Source of the DNA: Desulfobulbus sp.
GTDB taxonomy: Bacteria > Desulfobacterota > Desulfobulbia > Desulfobulbales > Desulfobulbaceae
NCBI GenBank assembly: GCA_031280615.1
Contig: JAITGO010000021.1
Coordinates: 1-64,000, forward strand
Length of the DNA stretch: 64,000 nt
Reading direction: 5' to 3'
The notes under the pieces are model-generated. The model ran no database searches and was not told where the DNA came from. It worked only from the letters and a program-made list of their open reading frames with translations. Shown here one piece after another: positions 37,962 to 46,346 of the stretch. Both the position numbers and the translations under genes were made by a program. How positions within the stretch are numbered: the stretch's first letter is position 1; the number at the start of each line of letters is the position of its first letter.

Positions 37962-37976
37962 GGTGCTCCTTGTTGT
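37939..37976 (-). repeat. 19-bp tandem duplication of ribosome-binding site and start codon
   Basis: Bases 37939-37957 and 37958-37976 are identical. Each unit contains AAGGAG and an ATG six bases on. The proximal unit supplies the Lon-type start at 37942, the distal one starts the mini-frame at 37961. Confidence 0.85.
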
Positions 37977-38252
37977 CGTTGCCGTCCGGAAACAGGGGGC
38001 GGCGATCAGGGACCGGACGCTGCCCGCCAGCGGGCGATGCGGCCGTCTTTTTTTCTCTACCCGGAGACCAGAATCTTGCAATAAAAATGCCGTCCCGGCC
38101 CGACATCCCTCCGAGAAAACGTCGTTCCTGGCCGGCAGACCCACCATCCATCGCCGCCTGTTGTCTCACCCGCCTCGTGGTTGCCCCCCTCCCTCATCGT
38201 TTCATTTGATTCCACCCGGCCTGTGTCGCTGCAACACCGCTCGCCCCATTTA

Positions 38253-38265
38253 TTGCAAAATGCAA
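38253..38265. promoter_or_regulatory. Palindrome, possible enhancer site
   Basis: TTGCA and TGCAA flank three A's. It lies about 135-145 bases upstream of the sigma-54-like element, a typical distance for an activator-binding enhancer. Other TGCAA copies occur nearby. Confidence 0.3.
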
Positions 38266-38397
38266 CAGCAATATCTGCAAACCGCCCCCCTCAAGTCCGC
38301 CAATCGTTTCATAGTGCAACAACCTCACCTCGCCTCTCAACCGCACGCACAAAGTGATTATTACGCAATATCAATAAAATAAATACATTTCCTCGCT

Positions 38398-38412
38398 TGG
38401 CATACATCTTGA
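38398..38412 (+). promoter_or_regulatory. Sigma-54-like element before the USP/TauE cluster
   Basis: TGGCAT, five bases, TTGA. The -24 GG is intact, but the -12 GC is GA, which weakens the call. It ends 46 bases before the ATG at 38459. Confidence 0.3.
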
Positions 38413-38458
38413 TTAAACCGAGTTATCGCGTCCCATTAAACCATTATCTTCGACTGCC

Positions 38459-39301
38459 ATGCAGAATCAACCAGCCGCCTATTGTCCGAATCGGCCCGAG
38501 CCGGTCACCGGAGCCGCCGCAGCGGTCAGAGCGCGCGAACCCGCCTACATCATGGCGGTGACCCGCAACGGCCACATGTCCGAGCACGTGATGGAATACG
38601 CGGCCTCCGTGGCCCAGCGCCTGGGGTACGCGATCCTGGCGGTCCATGTCGACACCCTGCCCCTGTTCAACCGGGGCCGGCGCAGCCGGCTGTTTGCCGT
38701 TGCCATGCAGGAAAGCGCGGCCCAGCTGGCGGTCAAGGCCCAATATCGGGAGGTAACGGTGGAGCACCTGGCCGAATTCGGCAAGATCGGCGATGTGGTC
38801 GGCCGGTTGTGCCGGAGCAAGAAGCGCATCGAGTTTGTCGTCATCGACAAGGGCATCCGCCTGGAAGAGGCGGCCCGCTCGGCTCCTATTCCCGTGTTCC
38901 CGGTCAACACCGCCCAACAAGGCATCTTCAGCAAAACCCTTTTCCATACCACAACCACCAAAGGAGTATTCGCCATGTCCACCAGCAGCAAAAAACAATA
39001 CGTGCAACGGTGCGTTCTTTTCGGGGCCCTGACCGCGGCCTTGTACGCAGCGGTATTCGCCTACCAGAATCTGGTCATGACCTATTTCAGCAAGGGCGGG
39101 GTCTATGCCGTCTTGCCGGTGGCCACGGTATTTGCCGTCTCCTATTTCCACGGCAACTTCACCAGCTCGTTCTGGTCCGCGCTCGGGATCGAAGCCTCCA
39201 GGAAGAGCGGCGCCCAGCCGGTCGCCCCGGCAAAACAGGTGACCGGTACGGTGAAAGCGCCCCGGCCCGACACCCGGCCCCGGCTGCGGCTCAACGCCTA
39301 G
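38459..39301 (+). CDS. Universal-stress-like domain joined to a small membrane protein
   Basis: 280 residues. Residues 28-150 look like a universal stress protein fold (YIMAVTRNGHMSEHVMEYAASVAQRLGYAILAVHVD, and a later FVVIDKG), but the ATP-binding G-2X-G-9X-G motif at the end is not recognisable. From residue 173 a separate module begins with two membrane helices (about 184-204 and 213-230) and a Pro/Arg-rich tail. A strong ribosome-binding site precedes residue Met173 (see 38975), so two products may be made. The start at 38459 lacks a clear Shine-Dalgarno sequence. The TauE permease follows 99 bases on. Confidence 0.7.
   Translation: MQNQPAAYCPNRPEPVTGAAAAVRAREPAYIMAVTRNGHMSEHVMEYAASVAQRLGYAILAVHVDTLPLFNRGRRSRLFAVAMQESAAQLAVKAQYREVTVEHLAEFGKIGDVVGRLCRSKKRIEFVVIDKGIRLEEAARSAPIPVFPVNTAQQGIFSKTLFHTTTTKGVFAMSTSSKKQYVQRCVLFGALTAALYAAVFAYQNLVMTYFSKGGVYAVLPVATVFAVSYFHGNFTSSFWSALGIEASRKSGAQPVAPAKQVTGTVKAPRPDTRPRLRLNA
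38975..39301 (+). CDS. Nested in-frame gene: small membrane protein
   Basis: Starting at the ATG at 38975, with AAGGAG eight bases before it (38961-38966), the frame encodes 108 residues: a basic start (STSSKKQYVQR), two hydrophobic helices and a basic tail. The ribosome-binding site is the best in this part of the window and would be pointless inside an ordinary gene. The USP-like and membrane parts may therefore be two cistrons that lost a stop codon, or one gene with an internal start. Function unknown; position before TauE suggests an accessory subunit. Confidence 0.55.
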   Translation: MSTSSKKQYVQRCVLFGALTAALYAAVFAYQNLVMTYFSKGGVYAVLPVATVFAVSYFHGNFTSSFWSALGIEASRKSGAQPVAPAKQVTGTVKAPRPDTRPRLRLNA

Positions 39302-39400
39302 GCGCGTCTTCCGCGCCAATCGTTAGGCTGACCATCGCCGCGCCCTCATCCATGCACGCGGCACAGACATAATCGGTTCACAGACTACAGGAGCAAAGTC

Positions 39401-40459
39401 ATGCACGGTCCCATCGGTGAAGTAATCCAGTTTATCGATCTCAACGCCTACACCATCGCCTTTCTCTTCCTGGTCGGATTCATCGGCGGCCTGGTCAGCG
39501 GTTTCATCGGTTCGGGCGGCGCTTTCGTCCTCACTCCGGGCATGATGAGCCTGGGAGTTCCGGGCACGGTCGCGGTGGCCAGCAACATGTGCCACAAATT
39601 TCCCAAGGCCCTGGTCGGGGCGATCAAGCGATACAAATACGGCCAGGTGGACATCAAGCTCGGCCTGATCATGGGCGTTTTTGCCGAAATCGGCGTCCAG
39701 GCGGGCATCATAGTCCAGAAGCGCATTCTCGACACCTGGGGCCAGGCCGGCTCCAACCTTTACGTTTCCTTGATCTTCGTCCTGGTGCTGGTGACGGTCG
39801 GCTCCTTTGTCATGCGCGACGCCATGCGGATGAAGCGGTCGCGGACCGAAGTCGACTCCGGCCCGAACATCGCCAAGCGCCTGCAGCAAATCGAACTCTG
39901 GCCGATGATCGAGGTCAAGGCGGCCAACCTGCGCATCAGCGTGTGGTTCCTCATCCCCGTGGCCCTGGCCACCGGCATGCTGGCCGCCACCATCGCGGTC
40001 GGCGGCTTCATCGGCGTGCCCGGTTTGATGTACATCGTCGGGGTCACCAGCATCGTGGCCTCGGCCACCGAACTGGTGGTCGCCTTCGTGATGGGCCTTG
40101 GCGGCACTCTGGTCTGGGCCTACTACGGCATGGTCGACATCCGCCTGGTCCTGATCATCCTGGCCGGTTCGCTGTTCGGGGTGCAGCTGGGGGCGATCGG
40201 CACCACCTATGTCAAGGAGTACATGGTCAAATACGTCATGGCCATGATCATGCTGATCGTGGCGGTCAGCCGGTTTCTGGCCCTGCCCAGGTATCTCAAC
40301 GAGCTGCACCTGATCGCAATCGACGATTTCCTGGTCGGGATCATGAACAAGATGAGCTTCGGCATCATGTGCCTGGCCCTGTTGATCGGCGCCTCGATCA
40401 TCCTGACCAGCCTGTTCAAGGCCCGGCGCCTGGAGCGGGCGGCAACGGGTTTGGCGTAA
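39401..40459 (+). CDS. TauE/SafE family permease (sulfite exporter-like)
   Basis: 352 residues from an ATG with AGGAG upstream. About eight membrane helices, arranged as two halves. The first half begins with FLVGFIGGLVSGFIGSGGAF, the second with IAVGGFIGVPGLMYIVGV; both are the glycine-rich repeats of the family. A polar loop of about 50 residues lies between them. Members are proposed to move sulfite, sulfonates or related anions across the inner membrane. In a sulfur-metabolising anaerobe, export of sulfite or sulfoacetate is plausible but not shown. Flanked by USP genes. Confidence 0.92.
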   Translation: MHGPIGEVIQFIDLNAYTIAFLFLVGFIGGLVSGFIGSGGAFVLTPGMMSLGVPGTVAVASNMCHKFPKALVGAIKRYKYGQVDIKLGLIMGVFAEIGVQAGIIVQKRILDTWGQAGSNLYVSLIFVLVLVTVGSFVMRDAMRMKRSRTEVDSGPNIAKRLQQIELWPMIEVKAANLRISVWFLIPVALATGMLAATIAVGGFIGVPGLMYIVGVTSIVASATELVVAFVMGLGGTLVWAYYGMVDIRLVLIILAGSLFGVQLGAIGTTYVKEYMVKYVMAMIMLIVAVSRFLALPRYLNELHLIAIDDFLVGIMNKMSFGIMCLALLIGASIILTSLFKARRLERAATGLA

Positions 40460-40485
40460 CGCCGCGGCATCGGGAGGACTTCACC

Positions 40486-41343
40486 ATGCCCGCGCGTATC
40501 GCCACCATCCTCGTTGCCATCGATCCGGGAAACGCCAGCCAGACCGCCTTGCACCAAGCCTTGGAGCTGGCGCTTTTCCTCAGGGCGGAGCTGGTTGCGG
40601 TCTCGGTCACGCCCCGCTACGAAGGGAACATGCATCGCTGGAAGATCAGCAATGCCGACGAGCAGCTCAGCCAGCCGTTCAAACAATGCCTGGAGGAGGC
40701 GAGGCGAATCGCGGCCGCAAGCGGGCAGGAGCTGCGCACCATCCACACCGTGGGCGATCCGGTGCAGGAGATCGTTCGCACCGCCGAAGAGCAACAGGCC
40801 GGACTGTTGCTGCTGGGATACCCCAAAAGGACCCGGATAGAACGGGTGCTGCTCGGCCGGACCGCGGCCAAGGTGATCGGCGGCAGTCCCTGCGACGTGC
40901 TGATGGTGCCGGAGCAGGCCGAGGTCCATTTTTCCCGAATTCTGGTGGGAATAGACGGATCGAGCTTCAGCATGGAAGCCGGGCAGCGGGCCCTTGGCCT
41001 GGCGCTTGCCTTTGGCGGCGAGGTCCATGCCTTGACCGTGCTCGACATCCCGGTCGAGCGCGGTTTCCTCTACGGGGTGCTGGACGAGGCACGACAGAAG
41101 AGCTTTCCGCCGCTCCAAACCCTGGCTGGCCAGGGCCAACGCCTCGGGGTGCGGGTGGTCACCGAAATCCGGGAAGGTTCGCCTTATGCGACCATCGTCA
41201 ATTACAGCCAGGAAAGGGACATCGAACTGATCGTGCTGGGAAGCTACGGCCGAACCGCCCTGGGCGACATTCTCATGGGGAGTGTGGTCGAGCGGGTGAC
41301 CTCCCTCTCGTCGTGCCCCACCCTGGTGGTGAAAAAAAGATGA
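40486..41343 (+). CDS. Tandem universal stress protein
   Basis: 285 residues from the ATG at 40486, with GGGAGG upstream. Two USP domains in a row: residues 1-140 (ILVAIDPG, ending GRTAAKVIGGSPCDVLMV) and 146-285 (RILVGIDGS, ending GSYGRTALGDILMGSVVERVTSLSSCPTLVV). The second has the full G-2X-G-9X-G(S/T) ATP-binding pattern; the first is close to it. These proteins bind ATP and act in stress responses. It follows the TauE gene by 26 bases, so it belongs to the same operon. Confidence 0.93.
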   Translation: MPARIATILVAIDPGNASQTALHQALELALFLRAELVAVSVTPRYEGNMHRWKISNADEQLSQPFKQCLEEARRIAAASGQELRTIHTVGDPVQEIVRTAEEQQAGLLLLGYPKRTRIERVLLGRTAAKVIGGSPCDVLMVPEQAEVHFSRILVGIDGSSFSMEAGQRALGLALAFGGEVHALTVLDIPVERGFLYGVLDEARQKSFPPLQTLAGQGQRLGVRVVTEIREGSPYATIVNYSQERDIELIVLGSYGRTALGDILMGSVVERVTSLSSCPTLVVKKR

Positions 41344-41434
41344 GCGGGTCGGTTCGGGCCGGCTGTTGCCATCGGCCTGCGGCAGCACGGAAAAGTGCCG
41401 GCCGGTCGCGAACGCATCGACAAGGAGGTGGAAT

Positions 41435-41731
41435 ATGACCTGGAATATTGCATTGATCGGCCTGGTCGCAGCCGTCGGCCTGATCCATCTGGTCACGACG
41501 GCCGTGCAGGCTCTGGCCGGCTTGCGGAGCCGTCGGGCGAAAAATGAACAGCGCCTGCTGGCGGCCGGAGGCGAACGGGGCGACTGGTATGTGTTTTTCC
41601 ACTGCGCCGAGCTGTTGGGCAGGGAAACGAACAAAAAGGCAGCCGAGCGGGATGAACGGCGGCAGGCTGCCGATCCGAAGCCGCCCCAACGCGATCCGGC
41701 CCGGCGGCCGCGTCCCAGAATCAGCCTGTAG
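41435..41731 (+). CDS. Small single-pass membrane protein
   Basis: 98 residues from the ATG at 41435, seven bases after AAGGAGG; the frame is open upstream to 41366 but without a start signal. One N-terminal hydrophobic helix (IALIGLVAAVGLIHLVTTAVQAL) is followed by a basic cytoplasmic-looking tail rich in Arg, Lys, Glu and Pro, ending RRPRPRISL. Function unknown. It ends the USP/TauE cluster, 91 bases after the tandem USP gene. Confidence 0.75.
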   Translation: MTWNIALIGLVAAVGLIHLVTTAVQALAGLRSRRAKNEQRLLAAGGERGDWYVFFHCAELLGRETNKKAAERDERRQAADPKPPQRDPARRPRPRISL

Positions 41732-41757
41732 ACTGCCCGAAAGCTCCTGGCCCTGTG

Positions 41758-43002
41758 CTACCGCCGCCGTCGGTGGGGACGTTTTTTGCCGGCGCCCTCG
41801 CCGGCACGGCTGGCCGGTCCTCCTTTGCCGCCGCTGCGGGGCACTTTGGCCGCCCGCTTGTACTCGGTGGCCAGCAGTTCGTCCTCGGCCCATTGGGTGG
41901 GGATGGAGTGGCCGATATAGGTTTCGATGTCCTCCAGCGACAAGGCGCCCCGTTCGTCGGCCAGCGAAATGGCCTTGCCCGTGGCCCCGGCCCTGGCGGT
42001 GCGGCCGATCCGGTGCACATAATCCTCGCTGTCTTCCGGCAGGTCGTAGTTGATCACATGGGAGACCCCCTCGATATGCAGTCCCCTGGAGGCCACGTCG
42101 GTGGCGATCAGGATCGGCAGTTTGCCCGCCTTGAAGTCCCGCATGATCCGCAGCCGCTTTTCCTGGGGGACATCGCCCGATATCATCCGGCTCGTGCACT
42201 CGTTGGCCGTCATCAGCGCCTGCAGCCGTTCGCCCTCGCGCTTGGTGTTGACGAAAATCATCACCCGTTCCATGGCCTCGCGGCGCAGCAGCCCCAGCAG
42301 CAGGGGAAATTTTTCCTTGCCGGCCACGTGGTAGAGCACTTCCTCGATGTTGTCGGCGGTGAGATGGTCGCGGTTGACCTTCACCTGCTCCGGCATGTTC
42401 ATGAACTCGTAGGCCAGCTCCATCACCCGGTGGTTGAGGGTGGCGGAGAACATCAGGTTCTGCCGCCGGTCATAGGACGGCAGGCGGCGGAGGATGTAGC
42501 GCAGATCGCCGATGAAGCCCAGGTCGAACATGCGGTCGGCCTCGTCGATCACCAGCATCTGGACGTGGTCGAGGCGGCACACCCCCTGCTTGAGGTAATC
42601 GATCAACCGCCCCGGCGTGCCGATGACGATGTCGACCCCGGCGCGCAGGGTCTCGCGCTGCTTGTCGTAGTCGACCCCGCCGTACACGGCCAGGATGGAG
42701 AAGCCGCAATGCAGGCCGAGCAGGCGGGCGTCGTGCTCGATCTGCACCACCAGCTCCCTGGTCGGCGCCAGGATCAAGGCCCGCGGCTGGTTGCCGCCGT
42801 TGTCCACCCGCAACAGCCGGTCGAACAGGGTGATCAAAAAGGCGGCCGTCTTGCCGGTGCCGGTTTGGCCCTGGCCGGCCACATCCTTGCCCGCAAGGCT
42901 TAAGGGCAGGGTCAGGGCCTGGATGGGGGTGCACTCGGTGAAACCCGCGTCCGCAATTCCCTGGCTCAGGGATTCGGGCAGGGGCAGGGTGTGAAAAAGC
43001 AT
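41758..43002 (-). CDS. rhlB: DEAD-box ATP-dependent RNA helicase, RhlB-like
   Basis: 414 residues from the ATG at 43002 with AAAGGAG upstream (longer frame to 43044 lacks one). All DEAD-box motifs are present: Q motif (FTECTPIQ), AQTGTGKT-like GQTGTGKT, PTRELV, TPGRL, DEAD, SAT, and the C-terminal HRIGRTARAG. Outside the motifs, DEADRMFDLGFIGDLRYILRRLP and the DIETYIGHSIP ending match RhlB rather than RhlE or SrmB. The tail is Arg/Lys/Gly-rich. It unwinds short RNA duplexes, probably in mRNA decay or ribosome assembly. Low-temperature induction is common in the family but not visible here. Confidence 0.93.
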   Translation of the reverse strand: MLFHTLPLPESLSQGIADAGFTECTPIQALTLPLSLAGKDVAGQGQTGTGKTAAFLITLFDRLLRVDNGGNQPRALILAPTRELVVQIEHDARLLGLHCGFSILAVYGGVDYDKQRETLRAGVDIVIGTPGRLIDYLKQGVCRLDHVQMLVIDEADRMFDLGFIGDLRYILRRLPSYDRRQNLMFSATLNHRVMELAYEFMNMPEQVKVNRDHLTADNIEEVLYHVAGKEKFPLLLGLLRREAMERVMIFVNTKREGERLQALMTANECTSRMISGDVPQEKRLRIMRDFKAGKLPILIATDVASRGLHIEGVSHVINYDLPEDSEDYVHRIGRTARAGATGKAISLADERGALSLEDIETYIGHSIPTQWAEDELLATEYKRAAKVPRSGGKGGPASRAGEGAGKKRPHRRRR

Positions 43003-43059
43003 GCAACTCCTTTGATTGAGATGGGGCGGGGCCGGTGGCGGCAAGGCCGGTCGCCGGTT

Positions 43060-43554
43060 TCAGTCCACCTTGAAATTGAGGACCAGGGAATCCCGGGGAG
43101 GGATGAATTGGCGGTAGACGGTGCTCGATTTCTCCAGCATGATCTTCGAGGCCCGCACCGAGTCGGTTTCCTTATACTTGTCGGAGAGATAGATGATCTC
43201 GCGGATACCGGCCTGGATAATGACCTTGGTGCATTCGTTGCAAGGAAACAGGGCCACGTAGAGCCGGCAGTCCTGCAGGTCGTTGGTGATCGAGTTCAGG
43301 ACCGCGTTGAGCTCGGCGTGGCAGACATAGGGGTACTTGGTATCGAGATAGGCGCCTTCCCGGGCCCAGGGCAGCTCGTCGTCCGAGCAGCGCCAGGGAA
43401 AGCCGTTGTAACCGACCCCGACAATCTTGTTCCGGCTGTTGGCCACGCAGGCGCCCACCTGGGTGTTGGGATCCTTGGAACGGTGGCCGGAGAGGATGGC
43501 CACCGCCATGAAGTATTCGTCCCAAGAGAGATAATCGGTGCGTTTGCCGGTCAT
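43060..43554 (-). CDS. dCMP deaminase
   Basis: 164 residues from the ATG at 43554. Zinc-site motifs of the cytidine/deoxycytidylate deaminase family are intact: CHAELNAVLN supplies His and the catalytic Glu, PCNECTKVIIQAG the two Cys. The N-terminal SWDEYFMAVAILSGHRSKDPNTQVGA block and GVGYNGFPW are typical of dCMP deaminases and related ComEB proteins. It converts dCMP to dUMP for thymidylate synthesis. The start overlaps the stop of the alpha/beta hydrolase by four bases (ATGA), which suggests translational coupling to an unrelated activity. Confidence 0.93.
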   Translation of the reverse strand: MTGKRTDYLSWDEYFMAVAILSGHRSKDPNTQVGACVANSRNKIVGVGYNGFPWRCSDDELPWAREGAYLDTKYPYVCHAELNAVLNSITNDLQDCRLYVALFPCNECTKVIIQAGIREIIYLSDKYKETDSVRASKIMLEKSSTVYRQFIPPRDSLVLNFKVD

Positions 43555-44393
43555 GGAGCCTCGCCTGCGGCTTGTTTGGCTTGCTGCGCCTTGAACTGCC
43601 GCCGCCGCTCCCGCCAATCCGGGGCAATGCCGGCCGCTTTTTCGACGAACTTCCTGATGGCCTGGAAGTACAGGGGACCGGCCTCGGCGATCAGCGTGTT
43701 GTGGCCGGCCCTGGGCACGATCTGCATCTCCTTGTTCCTGGCGCCGCTCTCCGCCTGGAGGGTTTCCGCCTGCCACAGGGGGATCAATTGATCGTACTGG
43801 CCGTGGAGGATGAAGGTCGGTTTGGTGATCCGCGCGATCTTGCCGGTATTGTCGAAGGTCTGCTCCTCGCCGATGCCCATGCCGGCGAGATCGATCCCCA
43901 GCACCTTGGCCAGGGGCAGGGTCTTGGCGAATCCCGATTCGATGATCAGGCCGGTGATCGCCTCCTGGTGGGTGCAGGCCACGTCGATGGCGCTGGCGCT
44001 GCCCAGGGACCGTCCCATGACGAACAGGGCGCCGGTGTAGTCGTGGCCGGCCAGCCATTTTTTGAGCGCCAGGAACACGGCGTTGCTGTCCGGCAACAGG
44101 GTGCTGGCCAGGGGCGAGCCGGTGCTCCAGCCGTAGCCGCGGTATTCGGTCACCAACAGGTTGAGGTGTTCCCGGACGTACATCGGGCCGACCTCGTCGT
44201 AATCGGGGATGATCTCGCCGTTGCCATGGAAGAAAATCAGGGTGGGCGAGGCAGGAGCGTGGCTGTACAGCCGGCAGGCGATGGTCGCTCCATCGGCGAC
44301 CGGGACATCGATGTCGATCGCGCCGGCGGGCGGCGTCGTTCTGGCCACCTGGACGGGGTGGAACAGCAGCTGGGTGATTTCTGGTCGATCCAT
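43551..44393 (-). CDS. Alpha/beta hydrolase
   Basis: 280 residues if started at the ATG at 44393 (MDRPEITQLLFHP, the usual beginning of related proteins). The frame is open to 44627, and the extra part has a signal-like stretch (CPVAVVLALLAATCRAE), so a longer exported form cannot be excluded. Motifs: FHGNGEI (oxyanion region), the nucleophile Ser in MGRSLGS, and the late GQYDQLIP (Asp) and GHNTLI (His). This is the catalytic triad of a serine hydrolase; the substrate is unknown. It leads into the dCMP deaminase gene with a four-base overlap. Confidence 0.82.
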   Translation of the reverse strand: MDRPEITQLLFHPVQVARTTPPAGAIDIDVPVADGATIACRLYSHAPASPTLIFFHGNGEIIPDYDEVGPMYVREHLNLLVTEYRGYGWSTGSPLASTLLPDSNAVFLALKKWLAGHDYTGALFVMGRSLGSASAIDVACTHQEAITGLIIESGFAKTLPLAKVLGIDLAGMGIGEEQTFDNTGKIARITKPTFILHGQYDQLIPLWQAETLQAESGARNKEMQIVPRAGHNTLIAEAGPLYFQAIRKFVEKAAGIAPDWRERRRQFKAQQAKQAAGEAP

Positions 44394-44874
44394 GTGCGTA
44401 AGCCTGGCAGAGGAATGGATTGGGGTTGGCGGTTCCGCCCGGCAGGTGGCGGCCAGGAGCGCGAGCACCACGGCCACCGGACAGAAACGGCGGGCAAGCC
44501 ATAAGACACAAGAGCGCAGGTTCAAGGGCCGGGTTCGGACAGGTGCGGCATTCAAGGGACCGGAACGCATGGCGGACAGGAATTGGAGCATCGGGGAATC
44601 GAAAACCAAAACCGCTATCGGGGTCATATTCGTTGCGCTATCAATCCTCGCTCCTTACCCCACCTGGCCGTATTTGTCAAAATGTCGTTCTTCCGACGAC
44701 CGGGCGGGCGGTTGCACTCGTCCGCCCGATCCGGCCCAACCGCACGCACCCTTCGGACCGGCCCTGTGACCGCTTGCATTCCCGGAAGAATGTTTTTATG
44801 GTAGCAATATGGACTGTCACGCCCGCCCGGCGTTTTGTGTAACACAACGCCACAGCCCTTCGAACAGGTGCAGG
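44394..44874. other. Divergent intergenic region
   Basis: About 480 bases between the chosen hydrolase start and the outer-membrane protein gene. Part of it may code for an N-terminal extension of the hydrolase (to 44627). The rest, 44628-44874, should carry two promoters. I found no good boxes or repeats. Confidence 0.4.
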
Positions 44875-46008
44875 ATGCCCCGACACCTCTTCCTTGCCGC
44901 CCTGCTCGTCATCCTCCTTGCTCCCGGCCAGGCGGCCGCCGCCAGCAAGGTGGCTGCGCCCCGCCAGCCGCGCCTGGCCGCCCCGCCGGCCAAGGCCGCG
45001 CTCCAAAAACGCCCCGCCCCGCCCCGTTCCGGCCCGAACCAAAAAGTGCGCCAGACCCCGTTTGTCCGCTTGTGCCGGATGATCGTCGACAACAGGTACC
45101 TGTTCCGCTCCTTTGCCGATCTCGGCCTCATGGCCTTTGACCCGAACATTACCGACCGCATTCTCCTCACCCCGGAAACGCGCTGGGCCTTTGGCCGGCT
45201 CGCCTTTTCCCTGCCGCGCGGCGCATCGACATCGGCGCCCAGATCCGCCGCCAACAGGGAGATTGCCATTCAACCGCTCGATGTCGACGCGGGCCCGTTC
45301 ACCCCCTTTTTCGGCAACCCGTTCCGGCCCCTGCCCGGCATCTGGCTGATCCCCAGAAACTTGAGCCTGTCCGCCATCGACATGGAACCCGACTTCGAGG
45401 CGGATTCGTTCCAGCCATCGCGCAGCAAAGCGCACGCCGCAAACGGCAGCGGCCTGCACGCCTCCGGCAACGGTACCGACAGCGCTCCTCTGGCGTACCG
45501 GTATGCCATGGACAAAAAAACCTCGGTCAATGCCAAGGTGGAGTGGATTCAAAATCTCGGCGACACCACCGGCATGAAGCCCGACGTGGAGGAACCGCGC
45601 GACGACGGTTCGTCCACCAACAAGCTGCCCGGCGTGAACCTGAACCTGGGGGCAAGCTACAAGTCGTTCACCCTCACCGGTGGTTATATCCGCGCCCTGG
45701 ACAACCGCACCTCGGCCGATCTCGCTGCGGCGGGCGAGGAGAGCAATCCCGTGGCCTGGAGCAGCGAGTTGGCCTATTCCACGGAACTCATGCATCGGGA
45801 GACCACCCTGGCCTTCGGCTATCTGCGCGCCTCGGATGGACTCCATGCCTACCTGCCGGAGGAACGCTACCGGACCCGGGCCTCCATGGCCATCTCCGAT
45901 TCCGCCATCCTCAGTCTCGAATACTATCTGGACAGGGAGGACGTGCCCAATAACAACGGCGATACGGACGGGTACGGCATTACCACCAAGATCGGCTTCG
46001 GTTTCTAA
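44875..46008 (+). CDS. Probable outer-membrane beta-barrel protein
   Basis: 377 residues from the ATG at 44875 (longer frame to 44809 lacks a start signal). A signal peptide (LFLAALLVILLAPGQAAAAS) is followed by a Pro/Lys-rich stretch, a soluble-looking region of about 170 residues (with FADLGLMAFDPN and WAFGRLAF), and a C-terminal half of alternating polar/hydrophobic strands (VNLNLGASYKSFTLTGGYI, TTLAFGYLRAS) ending in GFGF. A terminal Phe is the usual BamA-recognition mark of outer-membrane barrels. It could be a porin of a small family; no assignment beyond that. It overlaps the convergent gene by four bases. Confidence 0.7.
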   Translation: MPRHLFLAALLVILLAPGQAAAASKVAAPRQPRLAAPPAKAALQKRPAPPRSGPNQKVRQTPFVRLCRMIVDNRYLFRSFADLGLMAFDPNITDRILLTPETRWAFGRLAFSLPRGASTSAPRSAANREIAIQPLDVDAGPFTPFFGNPFRPLPGIWLIPRNLSLSAIDMEPDFEADSFQPSRSKAHAANGSGLHASGNGTDSAPLAYRYAMDKKTSVNAKVEWIQNLGDTTGMKPDVEEPRDDGSSTNKLPGVNLNLGASYKSFTLTGGYIRALDNRTSADLAAAGEESNPVAWSSELAYSTELMHRETTLAFGYLRASDGLHAYLPEERYRTRASMAISDSAILSLEYYLDREDVPNNNGDTDGYGITTKIGFGF

Positions 46009-46346
46009 TTGGCCCGAACCGCCCAGGACCGATCCGCCGTGCCCTCGGCCAGCACCCCGGCCAGCCGTTCCCGGATGGCGGCGGCCGCCACCTGGTCGAC
46101 CTCCTCTTCGCCGACATAGACGGCCACTTCCACCGGACGGGCCGGACCGGCTTCCCGCTGGATGGCGATGTCGGCGCAGACCTCCACCCCGGGATACTCC
46201 ACCTCGAGGTAGTCGACGATGATCTGCCCCCGCAGGTCGGCCAGATTATCGGCACTTTGTTCGACGTCGTATCCCTCTTCCTGAAACAGGCTGCCGGCCA
46301 TGATGCAGTCGGCCACAATGATCCGTTTAATCGCCTTATTCGCCAC
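46005..46346 (-). CDS. Conserved-looking protein of unknown function
   Basis: 113 residues from the GTG at 46346, with AAAGGAG seven bases upstream. An upstream ATG at 46379 has no such signal. The sequence is acidic and well formed (KRIIVADCIMAGSLFQEEGYDVEQ, VEVAVYVGEEEVDQVAAAAI) with one Cys near the start and no membrane segment. Nothing is recognised. It converges on the barrel protein gene with a four-base overlap and stands alone on its strand. Confidence 0.6.
   Translation of the reverse strand: MANKAIKRIIVADCIMAGSLFQEEGYDVEQSADNLADLRGQIIVDYLEVEYPGVEVCADIAIQREAGPARPVEVAVYVGEEEVDQVAAAAIRERLAGVLAEGTADRSWAVRAN

Larger units (their letters stand above)
37977..38458. promoter_or_regulatory. 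Divergent intergenic region between Lon-type gene and USP/TauE cluster
   Basis: 482 bases with promoters for both directions. The right half is A/T-rich and has five TGCAA motifs, including a perfect TTGCA-AAA-TGCAA palindrome (38253-38265), and a sigma-54-like element at 38398-38412. No coding frame is convincing. Confidence 0.4.

Noticed and set aside
38270..38345. GCAAACC near an A/T-rich region looked like part of a c-di-GMP riboswitch
   Set aside because: The other conserved riboswitch elements are missing.
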